A stretch of DNA of 59,451 nt from NCBI RefSeq assembly GCF_003667545.1, contig NZ_RCUV01000021.1:1-59451 (forward strand), written 5' to 3'. Source of the DNA: Mycetocola manganoxydans (GTDB lineage Bacteria > Actinomycetota > Actinomycetes > Actinomycetales > Microbacteriaceae). The notes below the pieces were generated by a model. The model worked only from the letters and a program-made list of their open reading frames with translations, was not told where the DNA came from and made no database searches. The position numbers and the translations under genes were made by a program. Positions 23,022-31,061 of the stretch are shown one piece after another. Position 1 is the first letter of the stretch; every line of letters begins with the position of its first letter.

Positions 23022-24626
23022 TTAGCGACCCTTGTCGTATCCCTTGTAACCGAACTTGTCGTGGCCGTGACCTTTGCCGTAGCCCTTTCCGTAGTGGCCC
23101 TTGCCGTGGTGCCCTTTGCCCCAGCCTTTGCCGTGGCCTTTGATGACCTTGGCGTCGGCGTAGACAGCGGTGGCGTGGGCGATGGCATCAGCCATCTGGC
23201 CCAGGACCTCCTGGTTGATGTTGTTGATGTCGTCGCACTCGGCGTGGTAGCAGGGGTCGTACGCTTCGCCGGCGGTGCCGCCGAAGATCTCCGCCTGCGC
23301 CTCGGACTTGATGCCCTCAGCTCCCGAGAACAATCCACCGGCCGGGATGCCGTTCTCGATGAACGCGAAGTAGTCGCTGCGTCCGTCGAACGCGGTCGGT
23401 TCGGTCGCGAGGTTCTGCGAGGCGAAGTAGTCGTTGAAGACTGCCTCGATCGCATCCGATCCTTCCGGTCCTTCCGTGCCGAAGGCATCCCCGTCTCCGT
23501 CATAGACGAAGCGCACCGCGTTGGGCGAGCCGGTCATGTCGAAGTTGAGGTTCGCGGCGTGCTGCGCGATCTGCTCGGGGGTGAGCTGGGCGACGTAGTG
23601 GTTCGAGCCAAGCAGGCCGTCCTCTTCACCGCTCCAGAACGCGAAACGGATCTTGTTCTTCGGAACGATGTGCTTCTTCGACATCTGGATCGCCGTCTCG
23701 AGGATCGAGGCGGTTCCCGAACCGTTGTCGTTGATACCGGGGCCCTCGGGAACACTGTCGAGGTGTCCGCCGACGACGAGCAACTTGTTCGGGTCGCCCT
23801 TCTTGGTGTCAGCGAGCAGGTTGAAGGTGTTCACCGTCTCGATGTGGGCGTCGAACGCGAGGCGAACCTCAGCCCCTTCGGTGGTGGCGAGGGTCTCACC
23901 GAGCGCGAACGTCGTTGTCGCGACGGGGAGTGAGAAGATCGTCTCACCCAGGGCTCCGGCGAAGAGCGCGGAGCGGTCTTCGGTTTCGGAGGCGTTGCCC
24001 TGGTTGAAGATGATCACACCGACGGCGCCTGCTGCGAGAGCGTTGTCTGCCTTGACCCTGAAGTCACACGTGCCGCGTTGCACGAGGGCGATGTTGTTCT
24101 CGGTGAAGTTCGCGAAGTCCTCCGCCTCGCAACCGCTCGTCGATGCGCGGTCGCCGGTGAGGTTGATGTCGACCGCCTCGATAAGTCCGGTGACGTCGCC
24201 CTCGGACGCGTTCGATGCCTCGACGAAATCGACCCCGTACGTGAAGGTTTCCGTGGTGGGAGCGACCAGGTCGAGGACGGCGGTGTCCACAACCGACTTG
24301 TCGTAGCTGAACGCCTGACGTGATGTGACGTACCCGGCCTTCTTGAGTTGCTTCTCGAAGTAGTCGACGGATGCCGCGTGGCCCGACGTTCCTGCCGCCC
24401 GGTTTCCGTCGTTCGCGTCCGCGATGTTCTGCAGGGCCTGCAGGTGTTTGGTGATGCCCTTTGCCGTGACGGCTTTCCGCAGCTGCGCCGATGCGGATTT
24501 GTCGCCGCCGTGGCCGTGGCCCTTGCCTCCGCCTGCGTAGGCGGGGCCGGCGAAACCGACCGCGATCAGGGCACCGGTGGCGAGGGTCGCTCCCACCGTG
24601 ATGCCGAATTTGCGTCTCTGAATCAT
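23022..24626 (-). CDS. Secreted M28 family aminopeptidase with PA domain and Gly/His/Lys-rich tail
   Basis: The 534-residue product has a signal peptide (ITVGATLATGALIAVGFAGP, cleavage near AYAGG). A protease-associated domain lies at about 150-260 (NIALVQRGTCDFRVKADNAL, VGVIIFNQG), inserted in an M28 zinc peptidase whose ligands are visible: GGHLDSVPEGPGINDNGSGT (His, Asp, Asp), SGEEDGLLGS (Glu-Glu), LNFDMTGS (Asp) and CYHAECDD (His). It resembles Streptomyces secreted leucine-type aminopeptidases. The last 40 residues are built of KGHGKGWGKGHHGKGHYGKG repeats, unusual for the family; a similar GGGKGHGHGG follows the signal peptide. ATG 24626 has AAGGAG upstream, which decides against longer frames. 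Confidence 0.9.
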   Translation of the reverse strand: MIQRRKFGITVGATLATGALIAVGFAGPAYAGGGKGHGHGGDKSASAQLRKAVTAKGITKHLQALQNIADANDGNRAAGTSGHAASVDYFEKQLKKAGYVTSRQAFSYDKSVVDTAVLDLVAPTTETFTYGVDFVEASNASEGDVTGLIEAVDINLTGDRASTSGCEAEDFANFTENNIALVQRGTCDFRVKADNALAAGAVGVIIFNQGNASETEDRSALFAGALGETIFSLPVATTTFALGETLATTEGAEVRLAFDAHIETVNTFNLLADTKKGDPNKLLVVGGHLDSVPEGPGINDNGSGTASILETAIQMSKKHIVPKNKIRFAFWSGEEDGLLGSNHYVAQLTPEQIAQHAANLNFDMTGSPNAVRFVYDGDGDAFGTEGPEGSDAIEAVFNDYFASQNLATEPTAFDGRSDYFAFIENGIPAGGLFSGAEGIKSEAQAEIFGGTAGEAYDPCYHAECDDINNINQEVLGQMADAIAHATAVYADAKVIKGHGKGWGKGHHGKGHYGKGYGKGHGHDKFGYKGYDKGR

Positions 24627-24809
24627 GTATTGCTCCTTCATTGGAGAGTGACAGTCAGGCCGGCGACTGTGGTGCCCCCGGCACAGTGTCCCAGACACTA
24701 CCCCCCGATTGCGGGGGAGGGAAGAGGCGATTGAGGAATCCTCGCGCTTTCGGTGAACTCCCATTGCAACGGGTTCAGGCGCGCTCGGGTCGTGCTTTGC
24801 CGACTGGAT

Positions 24810-25424
24810 CTACTTGTCGTGGACCCGGTGCATCTCGGCGGCGAGGTCGGGCTGGGCGTAGTTTTCGCCGTGCTCGAGCTCGCTCATCACGTTGCCGACG
24901 ACCTCGGCGGATTTGCCCTGGCTGAGCTTTGCGCGGGCTTCGAACCGCTCGACGATGAGGCGGAACCCGACGGTGCCCGACATGATCCTGCGGCCGTATT
25001 CTTCGTTGTGCTCGAGCAGGTTCGGCTCCGGAAGTTCGTGCTCGAAGTGGCCGACGAGGTTGCTGAGCACCTGCCAGTTCTCCTCATCCGAGAGGATCTG
25101 CGGGGTGCCGTAGAGGTGGGCGGTGACGTGGTTCCATGTGGGAACCGCGGGCTTGCCGTCGTACCAACCCGGCGACACATACCCGTGCGGACCCTGGATG
25201 ATGACCATCACCTCGTGCGCGCCGAGCTCGAGCGCGCGATCGTCGGGGCGGCCGACGTGGCTGACGATGCTGATGCCGTCGGCATCCTCCTCGAGCATCA
25301 CCGGATAGTGCGACGCCACCAGGCCCTTCGCCGTATTCGACACGATGGTCGCCCACGGGTTCTCGCGGACCAGCCGCTTCACCTCTTCGGGATCGGTGAC
25401 GATGTAGGCAGGCGTGTGGCGCAT
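24810..25424 (-). CDS. PaiB-type FMN-binding negative transcriptional regulator
   Basis: The 204-residue protein matches the PaiB family over its full length: MRHTPAYIVTDPEEVKRLVR, ATIVSNTAKGLVASHYPVML, SHVGRPDDRALELGAHEVMV, GPHGYVSPGWYDGKPAVPTW and NHVTAHLYGTP. The fold is a split-barrel flavin-binding domain; in Bacillus PaiB represses sporulation and protease genes, but most actinobacterial members are uncharacterised. A direct regulatory role here is therefore unproven. The gene is monocistronic, starting at ATG 25424 close to a large palindromic repeat array. Confidence 0.88.
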   Translation of the reverse strand: MRHTPAYIVTDPEEVKRLVRENPWATIVSNTAKGLVASHYPVMLEEDADGISIVSHVGRPDDRALELGAHEVMVIIQGPHGYVSPGWYDGKPAVPTWNHVTAHLYGTPQILSDEENWQVLSNLVGHFEHELPEPNLLEHNEEYGRRIMSGTVGFRLIVERFEARAKLSQGKSAEVVGNVMSELEHGENYAQPDLAAEMHRVHDK

Positions 25425-25468
25425 GGGGAAATCATGGCAGATGCGGGTGTCGTTCGTCCCCGCGTGAC

Positions 25469-26011
25469 TTCATCGGTCCCGTATGCCGGTTTTCGTGTCG
25501 GAAAACGTGCATAACGGACCGATGAACGCGGATGCCGCGCCGCAGCATCCGCTCATCGGTCCCGTATGCCGGTTTCTGCGACGATATCCGTGCATGCGGG
25601 ACCGATGAACCGCGCGCGTCCCCGCGGCATCCGCTCGGTGGTCGCTAATGCGGGCAATTGCGCCGGATTACCTGCGTTTGCGACAACTCAACCGCGCGTG
25701 AGTGCGCAGCATCCGCTCGTCGGTCCCGTATGGCGGTTTCTGCGTCGGGAAACGTGCATAACGGACCGATGAACCGCGAGCGTCCCGCCGCATCCGTTCG
25801 GTGGTCGCTAGTGCGGGCATTTGCGCCGGATTACCTGCGTTTGCGACAACTGAACGGCGCGCGGGTGCGCAGCATCCGCTCGTCGGTCCCGTATGGCGGT
25901 TTCTGGGTCGAAAAACGTGCATAACGGACGGATGAACCGCGTGCGTCCCCGCGGCATCCGTTCGGTGGTCGCTAGTGCGGGCAATTGGGCCGGATTGCCT
26001 GCGTTTGCGGC
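25469..26011. repeat. Tandem array of two palindromic repeat types (A-A-B-A-B-A-B)
   Basis: Type A (57-58 bp) occurs at 25469-25526, 25553-25609, 25717-25773 and 25880-25936. It starts TCATCGGTCCCGTATG or TCGTCGGTCCCGTATG and ends GGACCGATGAA, and its arms are complementary (11-17 bp). Type B (44 bp) occurs at 25641-25684, 25804-25847 and 25968-26011; it runs from GTCGCTAATGCGGG to CCTGCGTTTGCGAC, also with complementary ends. The A+B unit repeats with a period of 163-164 bases. The array fills the whole 678-base gap between the PaiB-type gene and the flavoprotein gene. Short open frames across it are by-products of the repeats. Confidence 0.9.
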
Positions 26012-26102
26012 AACTGGAGCGGTCCGGCCCGCACCGCCCCCGCGGTTTGCCGATACGGCAACGATAGTTGCGAATCCGTACGCCCGCGCGCAGCATGAAA
26101 CC

Positions 26103-27077
26103 ATGACAAACACCACTACTTTTCACTACGACGCCATCATCATCGGCGGAGGTGCCGCCGGCCTCAGCGCCGCGCTCGCGCTCGGCCGCGCGCGTCGGTC
26201 CGTCCTCGTGCTTGATGCGGGCAAACCACGCAACGCACCGGCATCCGGTGTGCATAATTTCCTCACACGGGATGGCACGCCTCCCGCCGAACTGACCCGC
26301 CTCGGTCGGGCCGAAGTCGAATCCTACGGCGGGGTCATCGTGTCGGATGCCGCCGCCACCGCCACCGCCACACAAACGGGCAACGGTTTCGCAGTCACCA
26401 CCGCGGGCGGCGAGGTTTTCGAAGGCCGACGTCTGCTGGTGGCGACCGGGCTGACGGACGAGCTTCCGAATGTGCCTGGCCTCCGCGAGCACTGGGGCAC
26501 ATCGGTGCTCCACTGCCCGTATTGCCACGGGTGGGAGGTGCGTGACCGGGCGATCGGCATCCTCGGGACCGGGCCGAAGTCGGTGCACCAGGCGTTGCTG
26601 TTCCGGCAATGGAGTGAGCGGATCACCCTGTTTCTGCACACCGCTCCGCAGCCGAGCGACGACGAACTGGAGCAGCTCGCCGCCCGCGGGATCGCTGCCG
26701 TGGACGGCGCGGCCGTATCGGTGGAGGGCTCAGGCGGCCGACTCAACGGGATACGACTCGAAGACGGGACCATGCACGCCGTCGATGCCCTCGTGATTGC
26801 GCCGAACTTCATCGCCAACACCGACCTGCTCGAGCAGCTCGGCGTCGACGTGCAGCCGCACCCCATGGGCGTCGGCTCGTTCGTCGAGACCGACCCGATG
26901 GGCGCGACATCCGTTCCCGGTGTCTATGCCGCCGGGAACGTGACGGATCTCATGGCGCAGGTCGTGACATCCGCTGCCGAGGGTCTCCGCGTCGGGGCAG
27001 CGCTCAACGCCGACCTGATGCAGGAAGACACCCGGGATGCCGTCGCGGTGTACCGGCAACGGCTGGCGAGTCGTTGA
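26103..27077 (+). CDS. NAD(P)/FAD-dependent oxidoreductase, thioredoxin-reductase-like
   Basis: The 324-residue protein has the FAD-binding motif IIIGGGAAGLSAALALGRAR at its start, a CPYC redox pair in VLHCPYCHGWEVRD, an NAD(P)-binding region with GILGTGPKSVH and the C-terminal GVYAAGNVTD flavin motif. This is the compact thioredoxin-reductase-like fold; actinobacterial members of this subtype are often found with alkyl-hydroperoxide or mycothiol-related redox systems, but the electron acceptor is not known. The frame stays open far upstream through a repeat array; the ATG at 26103 is where the family's sequence begins. Confidence 0.9.
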   Translation: MTNTTTFHYDAIIIGGGAAGLSAALALGRARRSVLVLDAGKPRNAPASGVHNFLTRDGTPPAELTRLGRAEVESYGGVIVSDAAATATATQTGNGFAVTTAGGEVFEGRRLLVATGLTDELPNVPGLREHWGTSVLHCPYCHGWEVRDRAIGILGTGPKSVHQALLFRQWSERITLFLHTAPQPSDDELEQLAARGIAAVDGAAVSVEGSGGRLNGIRLEDGTMHAVDALVIAPNFIANTDLLEQLGVDVQPHPMGVGSFVETDPMGATSVPGVYAAGNVTDLMAQVVTSAAEGLRVGAALNADLMQEDTRDAVAVYRQRLASR

Positions 27078-27143
27078 TGGAGCACGCCCTCTCCCCACGC
27101 GACTCGTTTGTGCTCCTCCGCCAAACGCCTTCTGTGCGACAGA

Positions 27144-27158
27144 CCCCGCTCCGCGGGG
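27144..27158 (+). terminator. Rho-independent-like terminator
   Basis: CCCCGC (27144-27149) and GCGGGG (27153-27158) form a short GC-rich hairpin followed by CTTCTTCT, 67 bases after the stop codon of the flavoprotein gene. Its position and T-rich tail fit a terminator. Confidence 0.65.
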
Positions 27159-27262
27159 CTTCTTCTCGCACTGTGTGGGTGCATAAGCGCTTCGAGTAGT
27201 ACCCCAGTCTGGGGTACGCAGGTGGTGAACTATGCGACAGTTTTGGCGAGATCGCGACCAAT

Positions 27263-27328
27263 TTGATTGAGCAAAGTACACAAACTTTATGCACACCTTG
27301 CAATTCTCGACTGCTTCATGTCTAAGAT
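27263..27328 (+). promoter_or_regulatory. Probable promoter/operator region of the ABC transporter operon
   Basis: This AT-rich stretch contains TTGCAA (27298-27303) and TAAGAT (27323-27328) with a 19-base spacer, and farther upstream TTGATT at 27263. AAAGT (27273-27277) and ACTTT (27284-27288) form an inverted repeat with a six-base spacer, a size suitable for a dimeric repressor. No regulator gene adjoins the operon. The spacer is longer than ideal, so the exact promoter is uncertain. Confidence 0.4.
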
Positions 27329-27370
27329 GGCCATATCCTACAGGATCTACGACACGCTCCGGAGGCAATG

Positions 27371-27436
27371 ATGACTCGACCATCCCACGACGCCATGCTG
27401 CAATACGCGGACGATGTCACGAGGCGTCAGCGATGA
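27371..27436 (+). CDS. 21-codon ORF translationally coupled to the ABC permease gene
   Basis: An ATG at 27371 (with another at 27368) lies five bases after a textbook ribosome site, CCGGAGG at 27359-27365, and reads MTRPSHDAMLQYADDVTRRQR before a TGA that overlaps the permease start as ATGA (27433-27436). The site is much stronger than the GAGG in front of the permease itself, so the ORF may drive permease translation by coupling. It could be a leader peptide, a genuine small protein or the shortened remains of a gene. Too short for composition tests. Confidence 0.5.
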   Translation: MTRPSHDAMLQYADDVTRRQR

Positions 27437-28437
27437 GCGCAGTCCTCACGGAACCAGACCGGCCCGGTGTAAACGCGGAGCGTAAGAATCGCAGTGGTTG
27501 GCGCAAACTAACAACGACGTATCGCATCGAGATGGCCATGTTTGCGGCACTACTCGTGTTGTCGACCGTACTGACGCTTCTCGAGCCAAGGTTCCTGTCG
27601 TCGGGGAATCTCCAGAACATCCTGTCCCAAGTGATGGTGCTCGGTATTATTGCCATCGGGCAGACGCTGGTCATCCTCACAGGCGGTATCGATCTCTCGG
27701 TTGGCGGAATCGCGGCAATCTCGATCATGACCGGCGGTCTGGTGATGACTCAGAATGGCGTCGTGGCGGGCGTCGCGGTCATGCTCGCCACCGGGCTTCT
27801 GGCCGGAACAATCAACGGTGTTCTGGTCGCGTATGTGCGGCTCGCCCCGTTTATCGTCACTCTCGGCATGATGTCTATCACGGCGTCGCTTGCCTATGTC
27901 ATTTCTGACGGACGGTCTCTCTTCGGTCTTCCGGCCGAGTTTGGTTGGCTTGGTAAGGGCAACATCGGCGGTATCAAAATCTACGTCGTCATCTTCGTCG
28001 TCCTCTACGTTGTCGCTCACCTTATGCTCACGCGGAGCAAGCCCGGACGATTCCTTTATGCCATCGGCTCGAACTCGGAGGCCGCGCGCCTTTCTGGCAT
28101 CCGGGTCTCTGCATACCAAGTACTTCCGTACGCGCTGACCGGACTGCTGTGCGCTGTCGCGATGGCCATTGAGGCCTCGAGGCTAGGAACGATTGACCCG
28201 AACACGGGTTCGGGTTTCGAGTTGACCACTATCGCGGCAGTAGTCATCGGGGGTGCGTCCTTGATGGGAGGCAAGGGGAGCGCGATAGGCACATTGATCG
28301 GGATCTTCCTGATCGGTGTGCTGCAGAACGGCCTAAACATCGTCGGTGTAAGCGCCTTTTGGCAAGGCACGGCGCTCGGAACCGTCATCATCATGGCCGT
28401 GGTACTCGATCGCGTCGTCCGCGGCAAGAAAGCTTGA
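27433..28437 (+). CDS. Ribose-type (RbsC-like) ABC transporter permease
   Basis: The 334-residue product has about nine to ten membrane helices and the sequence marks of branched-chain/ribose permeases: NLQNILSQVMVLGIIAIGQT, LVILTGGIDLSVGGIAAIS, GLLAGTINGVLVAYVRLAPF, IVTLGMMSITASLAYVISDG, then YAIGSNSEAARLSGIRV (the EAA-like loop contacting the ATPase) and TTIAAVVIGGASLMGGKGS. It is the membrane part of an importer encoded with the next two genes. ATG 27433 is coupled to the short ORF before it. The gene's base composition is lower in GC than its neighbours to the left and lacks the CGGATGCC octamer typical of the rest of the window. Confidence 0.92.
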   Translation: MSAVLTEPDRPGVNAERKNRSGWRKLTTTYRIEMAMFAALLVLSTVLTLLEPRFLSSGNLQNILSQVMVLGIIAIGQTLVILTGGIDLSVGGIAAISIMTGGLVMTQNGVVAGVAVMLATGLLAGTINGVLVAYVRLAPFIVTLGMMSITASLAYVISDGRSLFGLPAEFGWLGKGNIGGIKIYVVIFVVLYVVAHLMLTRSKPGRFLYAIGSNSEAARLSGIRVSAYQVLPYALTGLLCAVAMAIEASRLGTIDPNTGSGFELTTIAAVVIGGASLMGGKGSAIGTLIGIFLIGVLQNGLNIVGVSAFWQGTALGTVIIMAVVLDRVVRGKKA

Positions 28438-28486
28438 CTAGCGCCTTTTATACCCTGCACCAGCAATCACGAATCAAAGGAGAATC

Positions 28487-29479
28487 ATGAAACGCATAAT
28501 GGCATTCGCAGCAACCAGCATGGTGGCTGTGGCGGCACTGGCCGGCTGTTCGATGGATAGCCCTGCTAATAGCCCTGCCGCTGGCTCAGCGGATTCGAGC
28601 TGCAAGGGCGCCAAGATCGCCTACATCACCTCAGCGACCAGTGTCTCGTTCTGGCGGTCGTTGTCCCTGGGAATTAAAGATGCAGCAGAGGAGAAGGATG
28701 CGACTGTCACCGACTACGACTCCGACAACAGCCAAGGTAAGCAGCTGCAGAACGCGCAGGATGCGATCACATCAGGCGTAGATCTAATAATCTTCTCTCC
28801 GACCGACAGCGCTTCGGCCCCGGCCGTTCTTGACGTTGCGGAAGAAGCGGGAGTTCCTGTCGTCATCGCTGACATCGGAACCGAGGAAGGGGAATACGTC
28901 AGCCTGATCAAGACCGACAACACCGCGGCCGCACAGGAAGCGGGAGAATACCTTGTTGAGCAGCTTCAGGCAGCCGGACACTCGAGCGGTGATATCGCCA
29001 TCATCGGAATCTCGCAGACTCGTCAGAACGGGAAGGACCGCACGGCCGGATTCTCCAAGCCTGTTGAAGAGGCTGGGTACACAATCGTTCCCCTGCTCGA
29101 GTCAGCCGACTACACCCGGTCGGAAAGCCTCGGTTTCACGCAGGACCTTCTCGCCGGGAACCCCGATCTCATCGGCCTGTTCACTCAGCATGACGAGGCA
29201 ACTCAGGGCGCCCAGACCGCTCTGGATGGGGCGGACGAACCAATCGCGGTTGGATTCGACGGGAGTCCTGACACTCTTCAGTCGTTGAAGGACGGGACAC
29301 TTGCGGGCGCGGCGATGCAGCAGCCCGTGCTCATGGGACAGAAGGCATTCTCGACTGCGTGCAGCTTCCTCGACGGTGAAAAGGTCGAGAAAGAGGTGAC
29401 GGTCGAAACCATCCTGGTTACCCGTGAGAACGTTCTGGAGATCGAATCCGACGTCCAGGACACGGTCTTCAAAGAATAG
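28487..29479 (+). CDS. Sugar-type ABC transporter substrate-binding lipoprotein
   Basis: The 330-residue protein has a lipoprotein signal (MVAVAALAGCSMDSPANSPA, lipobox LAGC) and a type I periplasmic binding fold: KIAYITSATSVSFWRSLSLG, ITSGVDLIIFSPTDSASAPA, AGVPVVIADIGTEEGEYVSL, IKTDNTAAAQEAGEYLVEQL, IGLFTQHDEATQGAQTALDG and VGFDGSPDTLQSLKDGTLAG. This is the RbsB/Peripla_BP_4 group that binds sugars, inositols, autoinducer-2 and related molecules outside the membrane. The ligand is not identifiable by eye. ATG 28487 follows AAAGGAG. It lies between permease and ATPase genes, an uncommon order for the ribose-type cassette. Confidence 0.92.
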   Translation: MKRIMAFAATSMVAVAALAGCSMDSPANSPAAGSADSSCKGAKIAYITSATSVSFWRSLSLGIKDAAEEKDATVTDYDSDNSQGKQLQNAQDAITSGVDLIIFSPTDSASAPAVLDVAEEAGVPVVIADIGTEEGEYVSLIKTDNTAAAQEAGEYLVEQLQAAGHSSGDIAIIGISQTRQNGKDRTAGFSKPVEEAGYTIVPLLESADYTRSESLGFTQDLLAGNPDLIGLFTQHDEATQGAQTALDGADEPIAVGFDGSPDTLQSLKDGTLAGAAMQQPVLMGQKAFSTACSFLDGEKVEKEVTVETILVTRENVLEIESDVQDTVFKE

Positions 29480-29499
29480 CTTCGAGGGTTAGAAACCAA

Positions 29500-31014
29500 A
29501 TGTCTGAGATGGTGTCTTTGCTCAAGGCCTCAGGGATTGAGAAAAGCTATGGCGCCACCCGCGCCTTGGCCGGTGTTGACATCAACATCGGCCGGGGTGA
29601 GGTCGTCGCTCTGGTAGGAGAAAATGGTGCTGGTAAATCGACATTAGGGAAAGTTCTAGCCGGCGCGGTCACCCCTGATTCGGGCACACTCCTGTTCGAA
29701 GGAGAAGAGGTCACGTTCCGGTCCACAGCGGAGGCACTCGCCCGTGGAGTGGCGATCGTGCTTCAGGAGTTTAACCTCATCCCCGAAATGACTGTGGCCG
29801 AGAATCTTTCGTTGACGAGTCCCGCAGGGTATCGCTGGGGCTGGTGGCGCAACTCACGACACCAGCTGACGCGCGCGCGCGCGGCGATCGTCGCGGCGTC
29901 CATGGATTTTGGCATTGATCCGGAGGCATTGGTCTCCGAACTCAGCGTCGCACAGCAGCAAATCGTTGAGATAGTGCGCTCCCTTTCGGCGGACGCCAAG
30001 CTCTTCATTCTTGATGAGCCAACAGCCGCGCTCGGCCGCAGGGAGACAGAGGCGCTCCTCGACCTGATTCGCTCACTCCGCGATGACGGTCGATCTGTGG
30101 TCATCGTCACGCATCGTCTTGACGAAGTCTTCGCGGTCGCCGATCGCATCTATGTGCTTCGCGACGGCGTGCCGCGCGGCGAGTTCGATCCAGCATCGAC
30201 ATCAGTGGACACATTGATCAACGCGATGGTTGGGCGTGACCTTGATCAGAAGATGCACGATTCACGGACGATACGCGAACCGGGTGAGGTCGTCCTGTCG
30301 GTGGATTCCGTGTCGGTCGACGGAAGCGCCGAGTGCTCTTTCGAAATTCGTCGGGGAGAAATAGTCGGATTGGCTGGACTGGTGGGCTCAGGGCGAACGG
30401 AGCTAGCCCGGGCTATCTTCGGGGCAGATCGCGTCAGCTCTGGATCTGTAACGATCAACGGGAAGCACGGACTGATGCGTTCACCGCTGGGAGCGGTACG
30501 TGCCGGCGCGGCGATGGTGTCAGAAGACCGGAAGGCTCAGGGTCTGCACACCGGCTTGTCGATCCACGACAATATTGTGCTGACGCACCTCGCGAAGCGA
30601 GGCAAATTCTGGCTCAACCTCCGGAAACTGGACGCGATGGTTCGGGGTCAAGTTGAGGACCTTCGCATCAAAATCGGTGGCTCGTGGTTGGATGCCGGTG
30701 TGCTCAGCGGTGGCAACCAGCAGAAGGTGGTTCTCGCTAAATGGCTCCTGTCTAAACCAGACCTGCTCATCCTTGACGAACCCACCCGAGGAATTGACGT
30801 CGGAGCACGCGCGGAGTTCTATCGCCTCATCGATGCGCTCGTGAGTGACGGAATGGCGGTGCTGGTAATTTCGAGTGAACTCCAGGAGGTGCTCGCTCTC
30901 TCCGATCGGGTCCTCGTCATGAGCCGCGGCACGATTGTGGCTGAACTCCCGCGCGACGAAGCGACGGAGGAAGCCGTCTTGGCTCAAACTGAAATTGCCG
31001 CCACTGGCACTTGA
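29500..31014 (+). CDS. Ribose-type ABC transporter ATPase with two ATP-binding domains
   Basis: The 504-residue protein is a tandem ATPase of the RbsA/MglA type. The N-terminal half has Walker A GENGAGKST, the signature LSVAQQQIVEIVRSL and Walker B LFILDEPTAAL; the C-terminal half has the usual degenerate Walker A (LAGLVGSGRTELARAIF), a perfect signature LSGGNQQKVVLAKWL and LLILDEPTRGIDVGA. It powers import together with the permease and binding protein. It ends four bases past the point where an alternative start of the next frame would begin, and the cyclase gene begins 47 bases later. The 5' start at 29500 has a weak ribosome site (GAGGGTT). Confidence 0.92.
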   Translation: MSEMVSLLKASGIEKSYGATRALAGVDINIGRGEVVALVGENGAGKSTLGKVLAGAVTPDSGTLLFEGEEVTFRSTAEALARGVAIVLQEFNLIPEMTVAENLSLTSPAGYRWGWWRNSRHQLTRARAAIVAASMDFGIDPEALVSELSVAQQQIVEIVRSLSADAKLFILDEPTAALGRRETEALLDLIRSLRDDGRSVVIVTHRLDEVFAVADRIYVLRDGVPRGEFDPASTSVDTLINAMVGRDLDQKMHDSRTIREPGEVVLSVDSVSVDGSAECSFEIRRGEIVGLAGLVGSGRTELARAIFGADRVSSGSVTINGKHGLMRSPLGAVRAGAAMVSEDRKAQGLHTGLSIHDNIVLTHLAKRGKFWLNLRKLDAMVRGQVEDLRIKIGGSWLDAGVLSGGNQQKVVLAKWLLSKPDLLILDEPTRGIDVGARAEFYRLIDALVSDGMAVLVISSELQEVLALSDRVLVMSRGTIVAELPRDEATEEAVLAQTEIAATGT

Positions 31015-31061
31015 TGGCCAGGCCACGGCGACGATACTTCAAGAGAAATGGTCGAGAACAC

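Noticed and set aside
25469-26011. Possible CRISPR array at the PaiB/flavoprotein gap
   Set aside because: The intervals are themselves repeated sequences and both repeat types are long palindromes; no cas genes.
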